Below are positions 22,481 through 34,166 of a DNA stretch of 64,000 bases, piece after piece (position 1 is the stretch's first letter; each line of letters begins with the position of its first letter). The stretch spans positions 97,510,727 to 97,574,726 of the forward strand of contig OY986435.1 in NCBI GenBank assembly GCA_963920525.1, given 5' to 3'. This DNA comes from Dichetophora obliterata. Lineage: Eukaryota > Arthropoda > Insecta > Diptera > Sciomyzidae. Both the position numbers and the translations under genes were made by a program. Under the pieces are notes generated by a model that made no database searches, had not been told where the DNA came from, and saw only the letters and a list, made by a program, of their open reading frames with translations.

Positions 22481-24229
22481 TGGCAAAATTTCCTTTTCAG
22501 CAATATAAAAATTATGGTGGTACTCAATGCGTCCTTGAGATATGGACATTTTAACATCTAAACAAAGATTTATATTAAAAAAAATGTTGAACTTTTTAAC
22601 AAAAAAAAATTTGAATGAAATATATTTCAAACAGCGGAGATATTGGCATTAAAAGTAAAAACTTTGATTTTCATCTAATTTTTTCTTATTATTAGCTATC
22701 AATCTTTTATGAAAAATTCGTTGTAGTAAAAATTATTGTACTAAAATTTATATTAGCTGCGTTTTTTTCATGGGAGGTCAGGATCATATCATCGCATTTG
22801 CAAGTAAAGCAAAAACAACAAATAATCCAGCAAGTGAGCTGGACATTCAAATTGATCCAATTCTATGTTTTTAAGTGTTGAAAGTGCAACTGTAAAAGTA
22901 GACAACACTTAGCCGTTATTGATTGAGCAAAACAAGTAAATTAAGTTTTTTAAAAACTCGATTGAGTACAAACAAATAGTTAGATTAAACGAATGCAGTC
23001 GAGTAAATACTATTTATAAGAGGATATTCTACTGTATTCGTTCTGTTGTGAATAAATGGAGTAAATAGAGTACAAGTAAATTGAAAACTTGGTTCTCCAC
23101 ACTGTTTATAATGTATTCTTGCAGCTCTTTAGCATGGGGGTTAGAGTGATAAGAAAAAAATTAAGGTTTAATTTTTAAGGAAAGTATTTGAGAAATAGCT
23201 TCGATAGTGATTAAAAGTAAGTTCCTGAAAATTTTAATGAAAAATATTAATGTTTAGAGGTCCGTCCAACTCGTCTTTTACATTTTCACATAACATTTTT
23301 TTATTTTAACTTAATGCTATAAATACAATTGGGGCTACGGGCGTGCGACGTATAAGTTCCACTGGCGTGTAAACTATTGCTGGCGTGTGGAATACAATCT
23401 TTAGCTATGTTCAGACGACAATCAAATGATTAGCTAATCCCTTCTTTTTTTCTTTTTTAATATATTTGACTAATTGATTCAGGTCTTGAGCGTCATCAAA
23501 ATTTTGATTATGTTTGAAGTTAGTTTTCGCTCACGCATAGTTCATTTTTTTAGCTGGAAAAACAAACTACAAATTTGGATTTCCAGCACAGCTTTTTTTA
23601 TTTGTTTTTCAATACACGCCTGTCAAATTAGAAAATAAAAATTTTTCGGATGCAGCTTTTTCTGTAGCCGCACGACAAGCTCGGCGTGTGATGTGGATTG
23701 TGTTTTTAACATAAGAAATACATTGTTCTATATTGACAGACTACACTCCACCCGCCTGCGGTCTCAATTGTGTTTATAACATTAAGAACGGAATGTTAAC
23801 GTATTTTTGATTCCATAACTTATTTTAAAGGTCACTTAATAAACATTTTATTTTAAAATTTTTTTAAGATATTAGCGAATTAATATAAAAAATAGGAAAT
23901 TTTTACGAAATTCCATTGTTAAAAGGTATTATGAAAAGAACGGGGCTCACCACGCAAAATATTTGTAAGCAGTTTTGTGAAGTATTATTTTCTGATGAAA
24001 AAAGTGAAAATAATGATGTATTAGGTCTAAAAATGTATAAACTATGACCCAAACTAGAAAAAACTAATTTTCGAAAAACTTATATTACGCTAATGTAGCA
24101 GTAACACAGATACCAACACGTTTTATATCCTTTTCTCGATGTTTTTGGCCACCTCTATTTCACCCTGACGTCAATTTTAAACTAGTAAGGAATTATCCTC
24201 GACTAGGTCGAAGTTAAAATACTCCACAG
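22481..24229. other. Unassigned sequence
   Basis: No gene recognised. Includes GC-richer islands at 23330-23420 and 23660-23770 (GGCGTGTGGAATACAAT, CACGACAAGCTCGGCGTGTG) that look like diverged repeat pieces. Confidence 0.35.
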
Positions 24230-24599
24230 TATTTTCCTAGTTATGCATTTTTTGAAAGTTTGATGGCGTCACTTTGTGTGGGAGATTGGCCAAGTTTTTA
24301 CACGATTTTTCCAAATTTCAAACTCAAAGAGAATTTTACTATTCTAAGCATATGTGCGTAATTTATATTCATTAAATTAATTTTTGTAGATTTTTTAGAG
24401 ACTAAAATGTTTCCATATAACTATACTGAGGAAAGCGTGGTTTTTATACTTTTTTGACACATTTAAAATATTTGGTGAATATTTCAAGACATTTCATTAG
24501 TTTTTGTGGCATTTAAAGAGATTTTACTATTTTGTTAAAGTTATTTTCTATGGGAAGTAGGCGTGGTTTTTATCCGATTTCTACAAATTTCAATGTATA
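24230..24599 (+). repeat. Degenerate interspersed repeat, part 1
   Basis: TGATGGCGTCACTTTGTGTG, GTGGTTTTTATCCGATTTCT and GTGAATATTTCAAGACATT recur in variant form at 25750-25890 and at 11210-11530. Removing the two elements at 24600-25747 joins it smoothly to 25748 onward. Confidence 0.7.
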
Positions 24600-25381
24600 G
24601 GCCCTTATTATGAGCTGCGTTCGATCTTCGACTGTGGTCAAAAGGCCTGATCGAACGAATTTGCATTTGGTATTATAACGTGCTTTCGACAAAGAGTAGC
24701 GCTATTGTGAATTTCGTTCATATTGTTTGTTCACGGTAGTATATTTCTATCAGGTGATCGTTGTTTTATTTCAACTAAATACGATTGGTTAGAAAGTTGA
24801 TTGCAAAAAATAAGACAAAAAAGTTATGACTATGACGAAAATAATTTCTATAAGATTCGACGCTTCGTCAGAAGAGGATGAAAGCTAGAAGTAGAACGAA
24901 CTGGCTAGAAGTAGAAAACTGTTGAGCAATGCTTTTTTAGCTAATCTTAAGTCACTTTGCTGTTGTTCTAACTGGTGGTCCTAAGCAATTTAATTCTGGC
25001 GTGAGTTCTTCCCATTTCTTTTTCGCATGAACTTTGGAACATATATCCTTTGCAGTCAAAGTCTGCCTCTATCAATAAGACCAGTTTTTCTAACTGTGAT
25101 TTGTTGCTCACCACCTTAAACTTGCATACAAATTTCAAAAACAGTTCAATATTAGTTTTTAGTCTTTAAAAAGGATAACACAATCACAAAATACTTAAAT
25201 TTTTAACAATTATTGCTAAGCACGCATCGCATCGAAAGCAAAATCCTATTCGACTGAAATTTCGATAAGCAACGAACATTTCGATAGGGTTGCAGTGATC
25301 ATAATATGAATTTAACGTTCCATACTCGTTGTTCGATAACCAGCGAAGATCGAACGTCGAAAGCAACTCATAATAAGGGCC
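24600..25381. mobile_element. TIR element, 782 bp, TIR GGCCCTTATTATGAG, ATA duplication
   Basis: Left end GGCCCTTATTATGAGCTGCG and right end CAACTCATAATAAGGGCC pair; GATCTTCG words recur subterminally. The 3-bp duplication is ATA: 24597-24599 on the left, and A (25382) plus TA (25748-25749) on the right, split by a later Helitron. The internal sequence is non-coding. Probably a non-autonomous DNA transposon. Confidence 0.82.
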
Positions 25382-25382
25382 A

Positions 25383-25747
25383 TCTATATATATAAAATAG
25401 GATGTGTGTATGTATGTAACGTATGGACTCCAAAACGGCTGGGCCGATTTTGATGAAATTTTCAGGTAATGTTCATCTTGGTACGGTGGGTAACATAGGC
25501 TATATTTGGACCCGATAGGTGGCGCTGGGGTGGATTTATATCGAAAATTTGAATTTATGGACAAATTTAACTGAAATTCAGAATGTATGTTTGTTTGATC
25601 ATAAGAAAATAATTTGTGTATAAATGGACACGGTAGGTGGCGCTGGGGTGGACTTATTTCGAAAATTCGATGGCGTGAAAAATATATAAATACTTTTAAT
25701 TTTATTTTATAACGAGGGGAGTAGCGAAGCACACCGGGTTCAGCTAG
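25383..25747 (+). mobile_element. Non-autonomous Helitron, 365 bp
   Basis: Starts TCTATATATATAAAATAGG and ends GAAGCACACCGGGTTCAGCTAG, inserted between A and T without duplication, as rolling-circle Helitrons do. The internal motif GGTGGCGCTGGGGTGGA occurs twice (about 25518 and 25636). No Rep/helicase coding, so it depends on another element. Confidence 0.9.
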
Positions 25748-25895
25748 TAGTGAATATTTTACTTCAGAGCTTATGTGTGAAATTTCAAGCCATTACATAG
25801 ATTTTTGTAGCATTTTAGGAGATTTTATTATTTTGATAATGCAACTTTGCATGGGAGGTAGTCGTGGTTTTCATCCGATTGCTCATTTTCGAAAT
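25748..25895 (+). repeat. Degenerate interspersed repeat, part 2
   Basis: Continues the repeat at 24230-24599 after the nested insertions: GTGAATATTTTACTTC, GTGAAATTTCAAGCCATTAC and GGGAGGTAGTCGTGGTTTTC. Confidence 0.7.
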
Positions 25896-25959
25896 TGATC
25901 TTTTTTTTAATAAAAGAACGATATTTCAAAACAAAATTTCAAAACGATAGCTTTAAAAT

Positions 25960-26270
25960 TGTGGCTATAATCGTGGCTATAATCTTCGTCACCATCAGCA
26001 CAATCTTCTTTGTCAACATCATCTTTATTATTACCATCATCATCTGCTTCATCAACGTCATCATTATCGTCATCTTCGTCATCATCATCATTGTCTTTAG
26101 TTTTTTTTCTTCGTCGTCATCATTACAATCGTTTTAATCTTCATCTCTATTATCATCATCTTTAACGAAATCATCATCATCTTCCTCAACACCATCAAAA
26201 CCACCAACTTCAATATTACCATCGTTAATACCAAAACCAATTTATGCTATAACATCACCATCAAATCACT
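25960..26270 (+). repeat. ATC/CATCAT trinucleotide-rich tract
   Basis: Imperfect (ATC)n and (CAT)n over about 300 bp. The open frame across it is low complexity (Ile/Ile-Val runs) and is not a gene. Confidence 0.85.
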
Positions 26271-26559
26271 CTCCAATTACATCCCATTGGTAAGTTTTCA
26301 TTGTATTACCAGAACATCGGAGATATGAAAACAAAAATTAATAAATTTTTTATTACTTCTTGCTCGCTAGAATATGACAATCACCCCTCTTCTTGAATAC
26401 GCGTCGAGTAAATATCGTCGTCGAGAGCGCACTTTCACCAATAAATTGTCGTCGAAGATCATTGCGACGATCAAAAATTTAAATATTTATTTGATGCCGT
26501 TTGCTCAACAATTGACATGAACAATCACTGCAGATATCAACGTCGAAATTGAAAGCTTA

Positions 26560-27330
26560 CAGAATACAAAAATTTTGTTTCGACGTCGTTTTGAGAGCAA
26601 GCGCGGGTTCAAGAATAAGGGCGATTATTTTATTCACAGAAACTTGGTTAACAGAGCGCATTTCACCTCTGAACTGTTTAATGACACCTCGTTTAATGTA
26701 TACGTAAAGACCCTTGCCCTAAAACTAGTGGTATGTCACGAGGGCTGGAGTTTTGATTGCGGTAAAAATTTCATTCCTATCATTTTTTCTATCATAATAG
26801 TGAAGCTCAACCAGCGGCTCTAGACATCGACCAAATTATTATGAAACTTTCCGCACGTAGTGTATGCCGGTGACTTCACTTTAGGTAATATTGTCTGGAG
26901 GCTTGAAGTCGATGGATCTTACCTTCATCCTTTTAACGCTTACAGCCCAACCGAAATTCTTTCAATAGATTTTTTTTCAGCCAATATGACATAGCTCAAA
27001 TCAATAAGTCCAAAAATGATCTAAACCGTACTCTTGACCTCATATTTGTTGATAAAAAATTCCGCGTGAATTCTGACCTACCTGTTTCTCCAATTTTTAA
27101 CAGCAGTAACCACCATGTTTCTCTTTTTCTTGAATTTGCACTGTACCAATACCAGAAATTAGTTACTATTCAGTTACTTGCATTAGACTTTAAAAACGCT
27201 AACTTTGAGGAAATAATGAACATTCATTAGGAATAAAGGAACTTCATCGATCGGGATTTTAAAAGACTCGACAAATCGGTTCGTACCATTGAAACAGACC
27301 TTCAGTAATAGTTACCCTCCTTGGTTTAAT
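26560..27330 (+). pseudogene. LINE endonuclease fragment, frameshifted
   Basis: Pieces in three frames: IILFTETWLTERISPL (catalytic Glu strand), GVLIAVKISF, then IAQINKSKNDLNRTLDLIFV and SPIFNSSNHHVSLFLEF (the distal endonuclease region with the His pair), followed by LDFKNANFEEI, the link toward the reverse transcriptase. Stops and shifts throughout; no reverse transcriptase follows. A different copy from the LINE at 3650. Confidence 0.75.
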
Positions 27331-28491
27331 TAAGGCTCTCAAACTTAAAAAACAAAAAGTCACAATTTCGATAGTATCGTAAGTATAGACGTACAATTTC
27401 CTTTTATACAGTAATAGAGAAAAATTATGGTTTTTTATTTATATCTTTCAAAACTATTTTAAAGCATTTATTCTTCTAAATGAAATTTTTTTTTAAAAAC
27501 GAATTTGTTTTGTATAATTATTTTTCGTTTGATATTTTTAGTGATGAATTTGTTGTTTTTGTTCATTTTTATGTTGGTTAAACTTAAATGCAATTCAAAG
27601 TTATGTTTAATAAATGGATATATATATTTCGGAAATTTTTTTTTTGCTATATTAAAGAGCATATACAACATGCATATTTTAAAAGTAATTTAAAATTTAA
27701 ATTTTAGCTAACAAGATAGATTCTAAACATGAAAAAAGTGTAATGTATAATATAAAAAATAAAAATTAGGATTATATTAAAAAAATAAATAGAGTTTTCA
27801 AAGTATGCTTAGTAACGCATGCGAAAACCTTCGCAGTAGTAATACATACTAGCTCTGTAGCTACACGCATCTGTATTCTCTGTTGTATTTTTCTTGCTGA
27901 AAATAAACAAAACCAATAACAAACGACAAACACGAAAGCAATTGATGTGTAAATACTAGGGAGTCCAATCTTGGAAGCTTTTTTCGATTCCAGGATTATC
28001 TGGATCGAAAATCTCAATCCCGGGATTCCGGGATTAGTTCGGGATTGAAAACTTTTAGAAGTAAGTAATTTAAAGTAAAAAAACACAACATATTTTTAAT
28101 AAACAAAAAAAAACTTGAATAATATTAATGACTAGCAATATTTTATTAAAATAACATATATGTATGTACGTGTAACACGAAAAAAGCAGCTTTTTCAAAC
28201 ATTTTTTTAGATATGAGAAGTTATTTTTTTTAAATTTATACAGGTTATTTATACATAAAAAATACTTTATAAAACATTTTTTAAACAATTTACAGGCTTT
28301 TTTATAGAAGGCGCTGAAAGTGACATTGAAAAAAAGATATCCAAAACGGTTCGATATATATAGCCTTTCCCATGTTTCTGAAATCTGAAACAAACAAATC
28401 AATTGTCATTTCAAAGTAAAAATCATTATTTTGACTTCCACCTACGCGCGACCTCCGGCGTTTTTTTTAATTATGATGAAAGTTAGAGTAA
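27331..28491. other. Unassigned AT-rich sequence
   Basis: Very AT-rich, no gene. A CCCGGGATTCCGGGATT cluster at 27990-28050 resembles one at 36900-36935 (AATCCCGGTATCCCG), perhaps remnants of one repeat family. Confidence 0.4.
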
Positions 28492-28495
28492 AAAG

Positions 28496-28668
28496 TGTCG
28501 TTCAGTGTCATCGTAATGTTATTTGCTTCATTTAATCTTGTATTACTAATATTCATTCAATATCTAACTGTCGAAACCATAGTTTGTGCAACTGCACATC
28601 CGATGCATTAAATACATAACACAAGTTAAAAATACAAATGTGAAGAGTTTTACTTGGACGACCTGACA
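28496..28668 (+). repeat. 5' LTR (173 bp, internally deleted)
   Basis: Begins TGTCGTTCAGTGTCATCG and ends TTGGACGACCTGACA. It lacks about 120 bp present in the 3' LTR; the gap falls between GTATTA and CTAATATTC, where CTAATA words occur on both sides. The sequence after it, AAGATCAGAAGTGGG, is where a primer-binding site should be. Confidence 0.88.
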
Positions 28669-28683
28669 AAGATCAGAAGTGGG

Positions 28684-29810
28684 ATGGATCTGTCGCCCAA
28701 CTCATTAGTGGAGCTGAAAAGCATGCTGGATAAGTTGGGTGCGCAAACAAGGGGCAGCAGAGCGGAGTTTGTTGCGCGTTTGGAACATATTGTAAGATGA
28801 TGGAGATGCTGACGCAACAACTTCAAGCAATTTCGAATTCAGAATGTTCAAGAAGTGCAGAGGTCACAAGCGAAGGTACAGTTGATTTTCAAAATCAACG
28901 AATAGCGGAGTGACTCGTTAATGCCGGGAACCATAGCGAGTGTGTGTAGTTCGCCGAATCTGCCGTCGTGTCAGCCGACTATGCAACGCGATTTCGAAAA
29001 TTGTACAACAAATTTGTTGTCATCGTCGAGTCTGGGGGTGGTACAGCACCGACTTATACAACAGCAACGAGAAGCTTTGCGGTGCCCGTAGTCTCATCGA
29101 GTTCGCAAGGTAAGGCTCTTGCATATAGTGTGGTTGAACCAATTCTAAAAAATAATATGCAGGACATAGTGAGTTTATACCGGAATTTAATCCGTTAAGT
29201 GAAGACATTACGTCGGTGCAGTTCATTGACCGCATCGAACAATTAAAAAACTCATACAGGTGGCAAGAAAATTTGTTATTATTTTCAATCCAATGCAAAT
29301 TAAAAGAGGCTGCCAAGTTGTGGGTCGATGCATAGGCCAGTATTCCATTCATGGGCGATGTTTGTTAGTGAATTTTTTGAAGATTTCTCGTGTGTAGTCA
29401 ACGCCGCGGACATACATATGCAAATGATGCATGCGCGCATGGCCAAACGCGAATCGGTTTTATCGTTTTATTATGAAATGCTGGCCATAGGAAGACGCGG
29501 TAGTTTAGAAGACAATTTGATTATCCGCTACAAAATAAACGGTCTAAACGATGACGTGTTGCGCAGAACCCTTTCAGCCATGACTTTTTTTAAGTGCGCC
29601 CAATTATTGAAAACTTTAAATAGTGTTGTAGCGAGTACAAAAAAATTGTCAAATCAGTTCACGTCGGGTCCTCAATCGTGCAGAACACATCCTGTTGATA
29701 CGAAACCAATAATAGAAAAGAAAGATAATGGTTAATCGGGTCCGGTGTATTTTAACTGTTGCGATCGTGGTCATTTGGCCAGAAATTGCCCACAACCAAA
29801 GAAAAAGTGA
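28684..29810 (+). pseudogene. gag remains, with SAP-like N-terminus
   Basis: The likely start ATG at 28684 gives MDLSPNSLVELKSMLDKLGA and then RAEFVARLEHI before a TGA at 28798; this looks like a SAP motif (helix-extended loop-helix, usually DNA-binding). The capsid-like part is best preserved at 29328-29735 (FFEDFSCVVNAADIHMQMMH...SVLSFYYEML). A nucleocapsid knuckle follows at 29750 (NCCDRGHLARNC) in which the expected first Cys is Tyr. Several stops and frameshifts. Confidence 0.7.
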
Positions 29811-30230
29811 ATCAACAAGATTTAAATAGCACCAGTCGTGAGAAAACTGATATAAACAACATTGAAAGTAATGTGCGCGTAAAGAATAAAACAGAACTCA
29901 CCAAAACAGTTGTAATAAATGATTTCAATTGTAATGCACTAATTGACTCTGAAAGTTCCAAGTCTTTGGTGAAGCGGTGTATCGTGGAAAAATGTGGTTG
30001 TGCTATAGTTCAGTGCGAAGAAACGTTACACGAATTCGCAGGTGGCGAATACAAATGCTACACGAAAATTTGTGCGCTGGTTAAGATCGACGGTAATGAT
30101 TATAAGTGCGAACTGTTAATTTTTGATAATAATATGATGGACTATGGTGTGCTAATTGGTATGGATGTTTTAACGAAAGGGCGGGTGGTCATAGAAAATG
30201 GTTCCAAAGCTGAAAAGAGTGACTTAAATC
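29811..30230 (+). pseudogene. Aspartic protease region
   Basis: CNALIDSESSKSLV holds the active-site Asp, but the expected third residue Gly of D-S/T-G reads Glu, which should inactivate the dimeric protease. GVLIGMDVL downstream is the usual hydrophobic-Gly strand. Same open frame as the start of reverse transcriptase (to 30535). Confidence 0.75.
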
Positions 30231-30249
30231 AAGTATTGAATGCGTTTGT

Positions 30250-31200
30250 CGGTTGTTTCGGTGAGAACTTAGAACATTTCGGAAAGTGCGGTACGATGAA
30301 GATGCAAACTGCGTTAATGTCAACAAAACCAATCGTTAAAAAGTCATATGCGATCCCGATTCCAAAACAAAAAACCGTGGAACTAATTATAAACGAACTA
30401 ATGGCTGCTGATATAATTCGCCCATCATCGTCACTTTATGCATCTCCAATTTTCCTTGTGCGCAAGCAAAACGGGGAAGACCGTCTCTGTGTGGACTATA
30501 GAGAACTGAACTCCATCACCGAAAAGCAACCGTAGTCAATGCCAACAGTGGCGTGCGCGTTGTCTACACTACAAGGTAAATACTTTACTACCTTAGATAT
30601 GATGTCAGGCTACTATCATGTTGAAATTGCGGAAAAATCTTAGCACTATACTGCCTTCGTTATGCATAATGGGCACTTCGAATTTAATCAAATGCCCTTC
30701 GGCCTGCGCAACGCTCCGTGCACCTTCCCAAGGATGATGTCACTATTGCTTGAACCAATTAACAATAAAGTGGTGAGTTATGTGGATGAGGTCATCGTTG
30801 CGTTGAACACATTCGAAGAGGGTCTTCAGAATCTTAGAGAGCTTTTATGTATTTTGAAGAGAGAGGGTTTAACGCTTCGGCTAACAAAATGTGCTTTCAT
30901 GAAGAGAAGCGTTACGTTTTTAGGGCACGAACTTAATGAAGATGGACTAAAGCCAGGTCGAATGAAAACGATTGATATAAATAAATTTCCAGTATCAAGC
31001 AATGCAACAGATGTTAGGCGCTTCTTAGGTTTAACAGGGTTCTTTAGAAAGTTTATTGCAAATTATGCACATATTGCTGCACCACTGACGCATCTTACAA
31101 AAAAGGATTCAAGTTTCAAATTGTCAACAGAATGCAACGATTCGTATCAGCAACTAATTAACCTTCTGACAAGCGAACCAGTTCTTGGTATATACGATGT
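30250..31200 (+). pseudogene. Reverse transcriptase, broken
   Basis: Conserved order: IRPSSSLYASPIFLVRK, RLCVDYRELN, a TAG at 30533, FTTLDMMSGYYHVEI (first catalytic Asp), a TAG near 30641, FNQMPFGLRNAPCTF, then VSYVDEVIV. The catalytic YxDD box reads YVDE, a change of a metal-binding Asp. TFLGHELNEDGL and FRKFIANY mark the thumb and connection. Confidence 0.9.
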
Positions 31201-31600
31201 GAATAAAGAACATCAAGTTCATACCGACGCCAGTAGTATCGGTATCGCAGGAATACTACTTCAACGTGAGGATAACAGATCGCTTAAGCCTATTGTCTAC
31301 TTCAGTCGTATGTGCAACGATGCCGAGCAAAAGTACCACGGGTATGAGTAAGAGGTTCTAGCTATTGTGGAGTCGTGTCAGCGGTTCAGATTGTATCTGT
31401 TAGGGAAAAACTTCACTGTTGTAACAGACTGTGCAGCTATTTCTAGTTTGAAGACGACAAAACCAATGAGTCCACGAATAGCACGCTGGTTTCTGCGATT
31501 ACTTGAATATGATTACGACATCATCCATAGACCGGGAACAGCAATGAATCATGTTGATGCAATGAGCAGGGCTCCTGTTGAAGAACCTATCGAACCAGAG
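31200..31600 (+). pseudogene. RNase H domain of pol
   Basis: HTDASSIGIAGILLQ carries the first acidic residue; FSRMCNDAEQKYHGYE has the Glu region and is followed by a TAA at 31349. VVTDCAAI holds the next Asp and HRPGTAMNHVDAMSR the C-terminal motif. One in-frame stop. Confidence 0.85.
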
Positions 31601-31799
31601 GACGTAGGAGCGAAGGTGCTTCCGATTGCGGTGACTGTTGAAGATAAGTTGGTTACTATGCAGAAAAATTATGCAAAACTACGAGAAATAATGGATATTC
31701 TGAATGACAGCACAGCCACAAGTCAATCTAAAATGTACAAAAATTACTTTTTGCTAAAGAGGAATCGATTATATAAAAAAGACGAAAATAAAAAGTTAA

Positions 31800-32800
31800 T
31801 GTTGGTTGTTCTGCATAGTATGAGGTGGAGAATTGTCAAGTTAAGTCACGACGATGCAGGTCATCCAGCGGTGGAAGGAACTATTCGACGAATTCAACAG
31901 AATTTTTGGTTCCCGCGATATCGTAAATTCGAAAGGAATGTCAGCTGTATGGAATGGAAATTCCGACAATACCGTTTGAAGTACGACACATGGACCACTT
32001 AGGACCATTTGTTAGGAGTCGACGAGGGAACGAACACATATTGGTGATTGTTGACGCGTTGACAAGATGCTCTATATTTGCTGTAAAGTCAACGAAAACA
32101 AAACCTGTTATCGACGCACTGAACCAGCTAACACTGCACTTTGGAATGCCCAAAAAGGTGATTACTGATCGAGGAACGTCGTTTACATCATCATCATTTG
32201 CAGAATATTGCATTGAAAATAATATTCAACATGTTAAAGTTTGTTAGAACACCAAGATCAAATGGTCTGGCCGAGAGAGTCAACAAGTCGGTATTGTCTT
32301 TTCTTAAAGCCACGACATCAGTTGCTAAAGACTGGGATCTGGAGCTTCGTAAAATATAATGGACCATCAACACAAGCGTCAATTCAACAACTAAGTATTC
32401 ACCAATGGCTCTTGTATTTGACTTTCCTGTGCGAGACATCGGAGGTAACAAAGTTATAGCAGCTTTATATGATGACGAGATTGAACTGGACGTCGAGCCA
32501 ATGAGTAAAAAACGGGAAAAAGCAATTAGAATATTGAATCAGCACGCTAAACACAAAAAGCCACACCAATACAATTAAGGTGACCTGGTGCTTATTGAAA
32601 GTCCAATCCCGAGTACAGGTGGGTCACGCAAGCTTGAAGTCAAATATCGTGGACCATACGTAATTACAAATGTATAACGGTTTGATCGCTACGTGGTTGA
32701 AGACATCGAGGGGTCGCAGCTTAAACAACGACGATATAGCACCGTGGCAAGCAGCGATAAAGTAAAGCCTTCGTACGAGATACCCAGAAATAGACGATGA
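31800..32800 (+). pseudogene. Integrase region, frameshifted
   Basis: N-terminal His/Cys domain: DDAGHPAVEGTIRRIQQNFW. Core: HMDHLGPFV (first Asp), VITDRGTSFTS (second Asp), and NGLAERVN with the Glu in another frame after a break near 32247. The C-terminal GPY motif (KYRGPYVI) is at about 32640 with stops on either side. Separate shifts at about 31940, 32247 and 32360. Confidence 0.85.
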
Positions 32801-32872
32801 ATATGACGTCAACAATGGCGATGACTATGAACCAGAGTAACTCGAGACTAGTAAGGTCAGGAAGGGCCGTGT

Positions 32873-33166
32873 TGTCATTCAGTGTCATCGTAATGTTATT
32901 TGCTTCATTCAATCTTGTATTATTTTACATAACTAATAATCTGGCAATGCCTCTGAATTTCTTTGTATCTTTTTGAAAGATTTATCTTTTGTTTTCTTTT
33001 GGTTACTTATTTGGTGACGCTGGTCGTCAGTCATTTTGAAAAACTAATATTCATTCAATATCTAACTGTCGAAACCATAGTTTGTGCAACTGCACATCCG
33101 ATGCATTAAATAAATAACACAAGTTAAAAATACAAATCTGAAAAGTTTTACTTGGACGACCTGACA
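32873..33166 (+). repeat. 3' LTR (294 bp)
   Basis: Starts TGTCATTCAGTGTCATCG (or three bases earlier), preceded by the purine-rich AGGAAGGG polypurine tract, and ends TTGGACGACCTGACA. It retains the ~120 bp lost from the 5' copy (about 32923-33045). Confidence 0.9.
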
Positions 33167-33170
33167 AAAG

Positions 33171-33630
33171 TTAAAAAAGAGGTCGATTTTCGCACACTTT
33201 TTGTCTAAAAAAAACAAAAATTAGGTACTTGAATTTAGGGGGATGCTTAAGGACAAGATTACGAACAAAATGTAGTAAGATTTATAGAAATTTATGCAAT
33301 AGATTTAGGTTTATCTGGCGAACCGCTTTAAAAAAAAAAGTAGTTTCGAGGAAATCGCGTTTAAAGTTTTTTTTTCGTTGTAGGGAGTTTAGACATAGGC
33401 TAACGAAAACCGTTATAACTTCTCTTTTTTCTTAATATCGATTTAAAAACATGTATGTTTATTCTAGAAACTATAAAAAACACAATAAATAAATAAAAGA
33501 AAATTTTATTTAAAAATTTACACGTACACCTAAATTTAAAGAACAAAAAATAATAAAATCAAATACAGAACTGTTTATGTCATATAAATGTAATATTACA
33601 TAAATGTTAATTTTTTTTTGTGTGTTTTAT
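33171..33630. other. Unassigned sequence
   Basis: AT-rich flank of the retrotransposon, no gene recognised. Confidence 0.4.
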
Positions 33631-33633
33631 TAG

Positions 33634-34025
33634 GTCTGTTTGCAATGTGCTAGAACGTGTTTCCGTACTTTCTCTAGCTCAAAAGAGAAAAGAAGAACAA
33701 GCATAAAATCAGTCTCTCGAACTGGAAAGTTGCTCGAAGTATGCTGGAAAAATTTCTTCCAACATTATAAGATCAAGCATCAAGAAGAACAAGCAAATGT
33801 CAAATTTGCATATCTTGTTTTCTCATGTTATGCTTACTTTAAAAACAAATTGACAAATTTAAATTGGCTCTGTTTACGTCTGATAGGTAATCAGCTGTTT
33901 TTGTGATTGAAACTAGCTAGAAGTCGTTTATGTTATTTTGACACTATTCTCAAATATCATTTGAATCTCTCAGCTAGAATTTTACTCGTCTTTTACTCGA
34001 CAATTTTACTCAAAAAGCCAACTAT
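33634..34025 (+). repeat. Degenerate copy of the 'GGTCTGTTTCCGTAC' element
   Basis: TAGGTCTGTTTGC, GTGTTTCCGTACTTTCTC, GAAGAACAAGCATAAAATC, CATCAAGAAGAACAAGCAAA, AATCAGCTGTTTT and ATTCTCAAATATCATTTGAA match, in order, the reverse complement of the TA-flanked element at 52651-53222. Confidence 0.78.
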
Positions 34026-34166
34026 TGTGTTAGGGAAATTAAGGCTAGAAAAGACTTTTCAAAATTAATTTTTGTATTTCTAATTATTTTTAACGTATAT
34101 AATTAAGCTGCTGAACACATCGAAATGTTCGGATATTATTACAAATCAAACATGATACATACATTT

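Larger units (their letters stand above)
28496..33166 (+). mobile_element. Ty3/gypsy-type LTR retrotransposon, complete outline, inactive
   Basis: Two LTRs bracket gag and pol remains, with a 4-bp duplication AAAG (28492-28495 and 33167-33170). Order: gag, protease, reverse transcriptase, RNase H, integrase, which is the Ty3/gypsy order. No envelope-like frame was found between integrase and the 3' LTR. Many stops and frameshifts, plus changed residues in protease and reverse transcriptase motifs, show it is dead. Confidence 0.92.

Noticed and set aside
25184..25732. 182-codon minus-strand open frame
   Set aside because: It spans the boundary of two mobile elements (TIR element and Helitron) and shows no protein motif.
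25895..26137. Open frame rich in Ile and Val
   Set aside because: Translation of an ATC trinucleotide tract.
32820..32872. An envelope gene in the gypsy element
   Set aside because: Only about 50 bp lie between the end of the integrase remains and the 3' LTR; no room and no motif.
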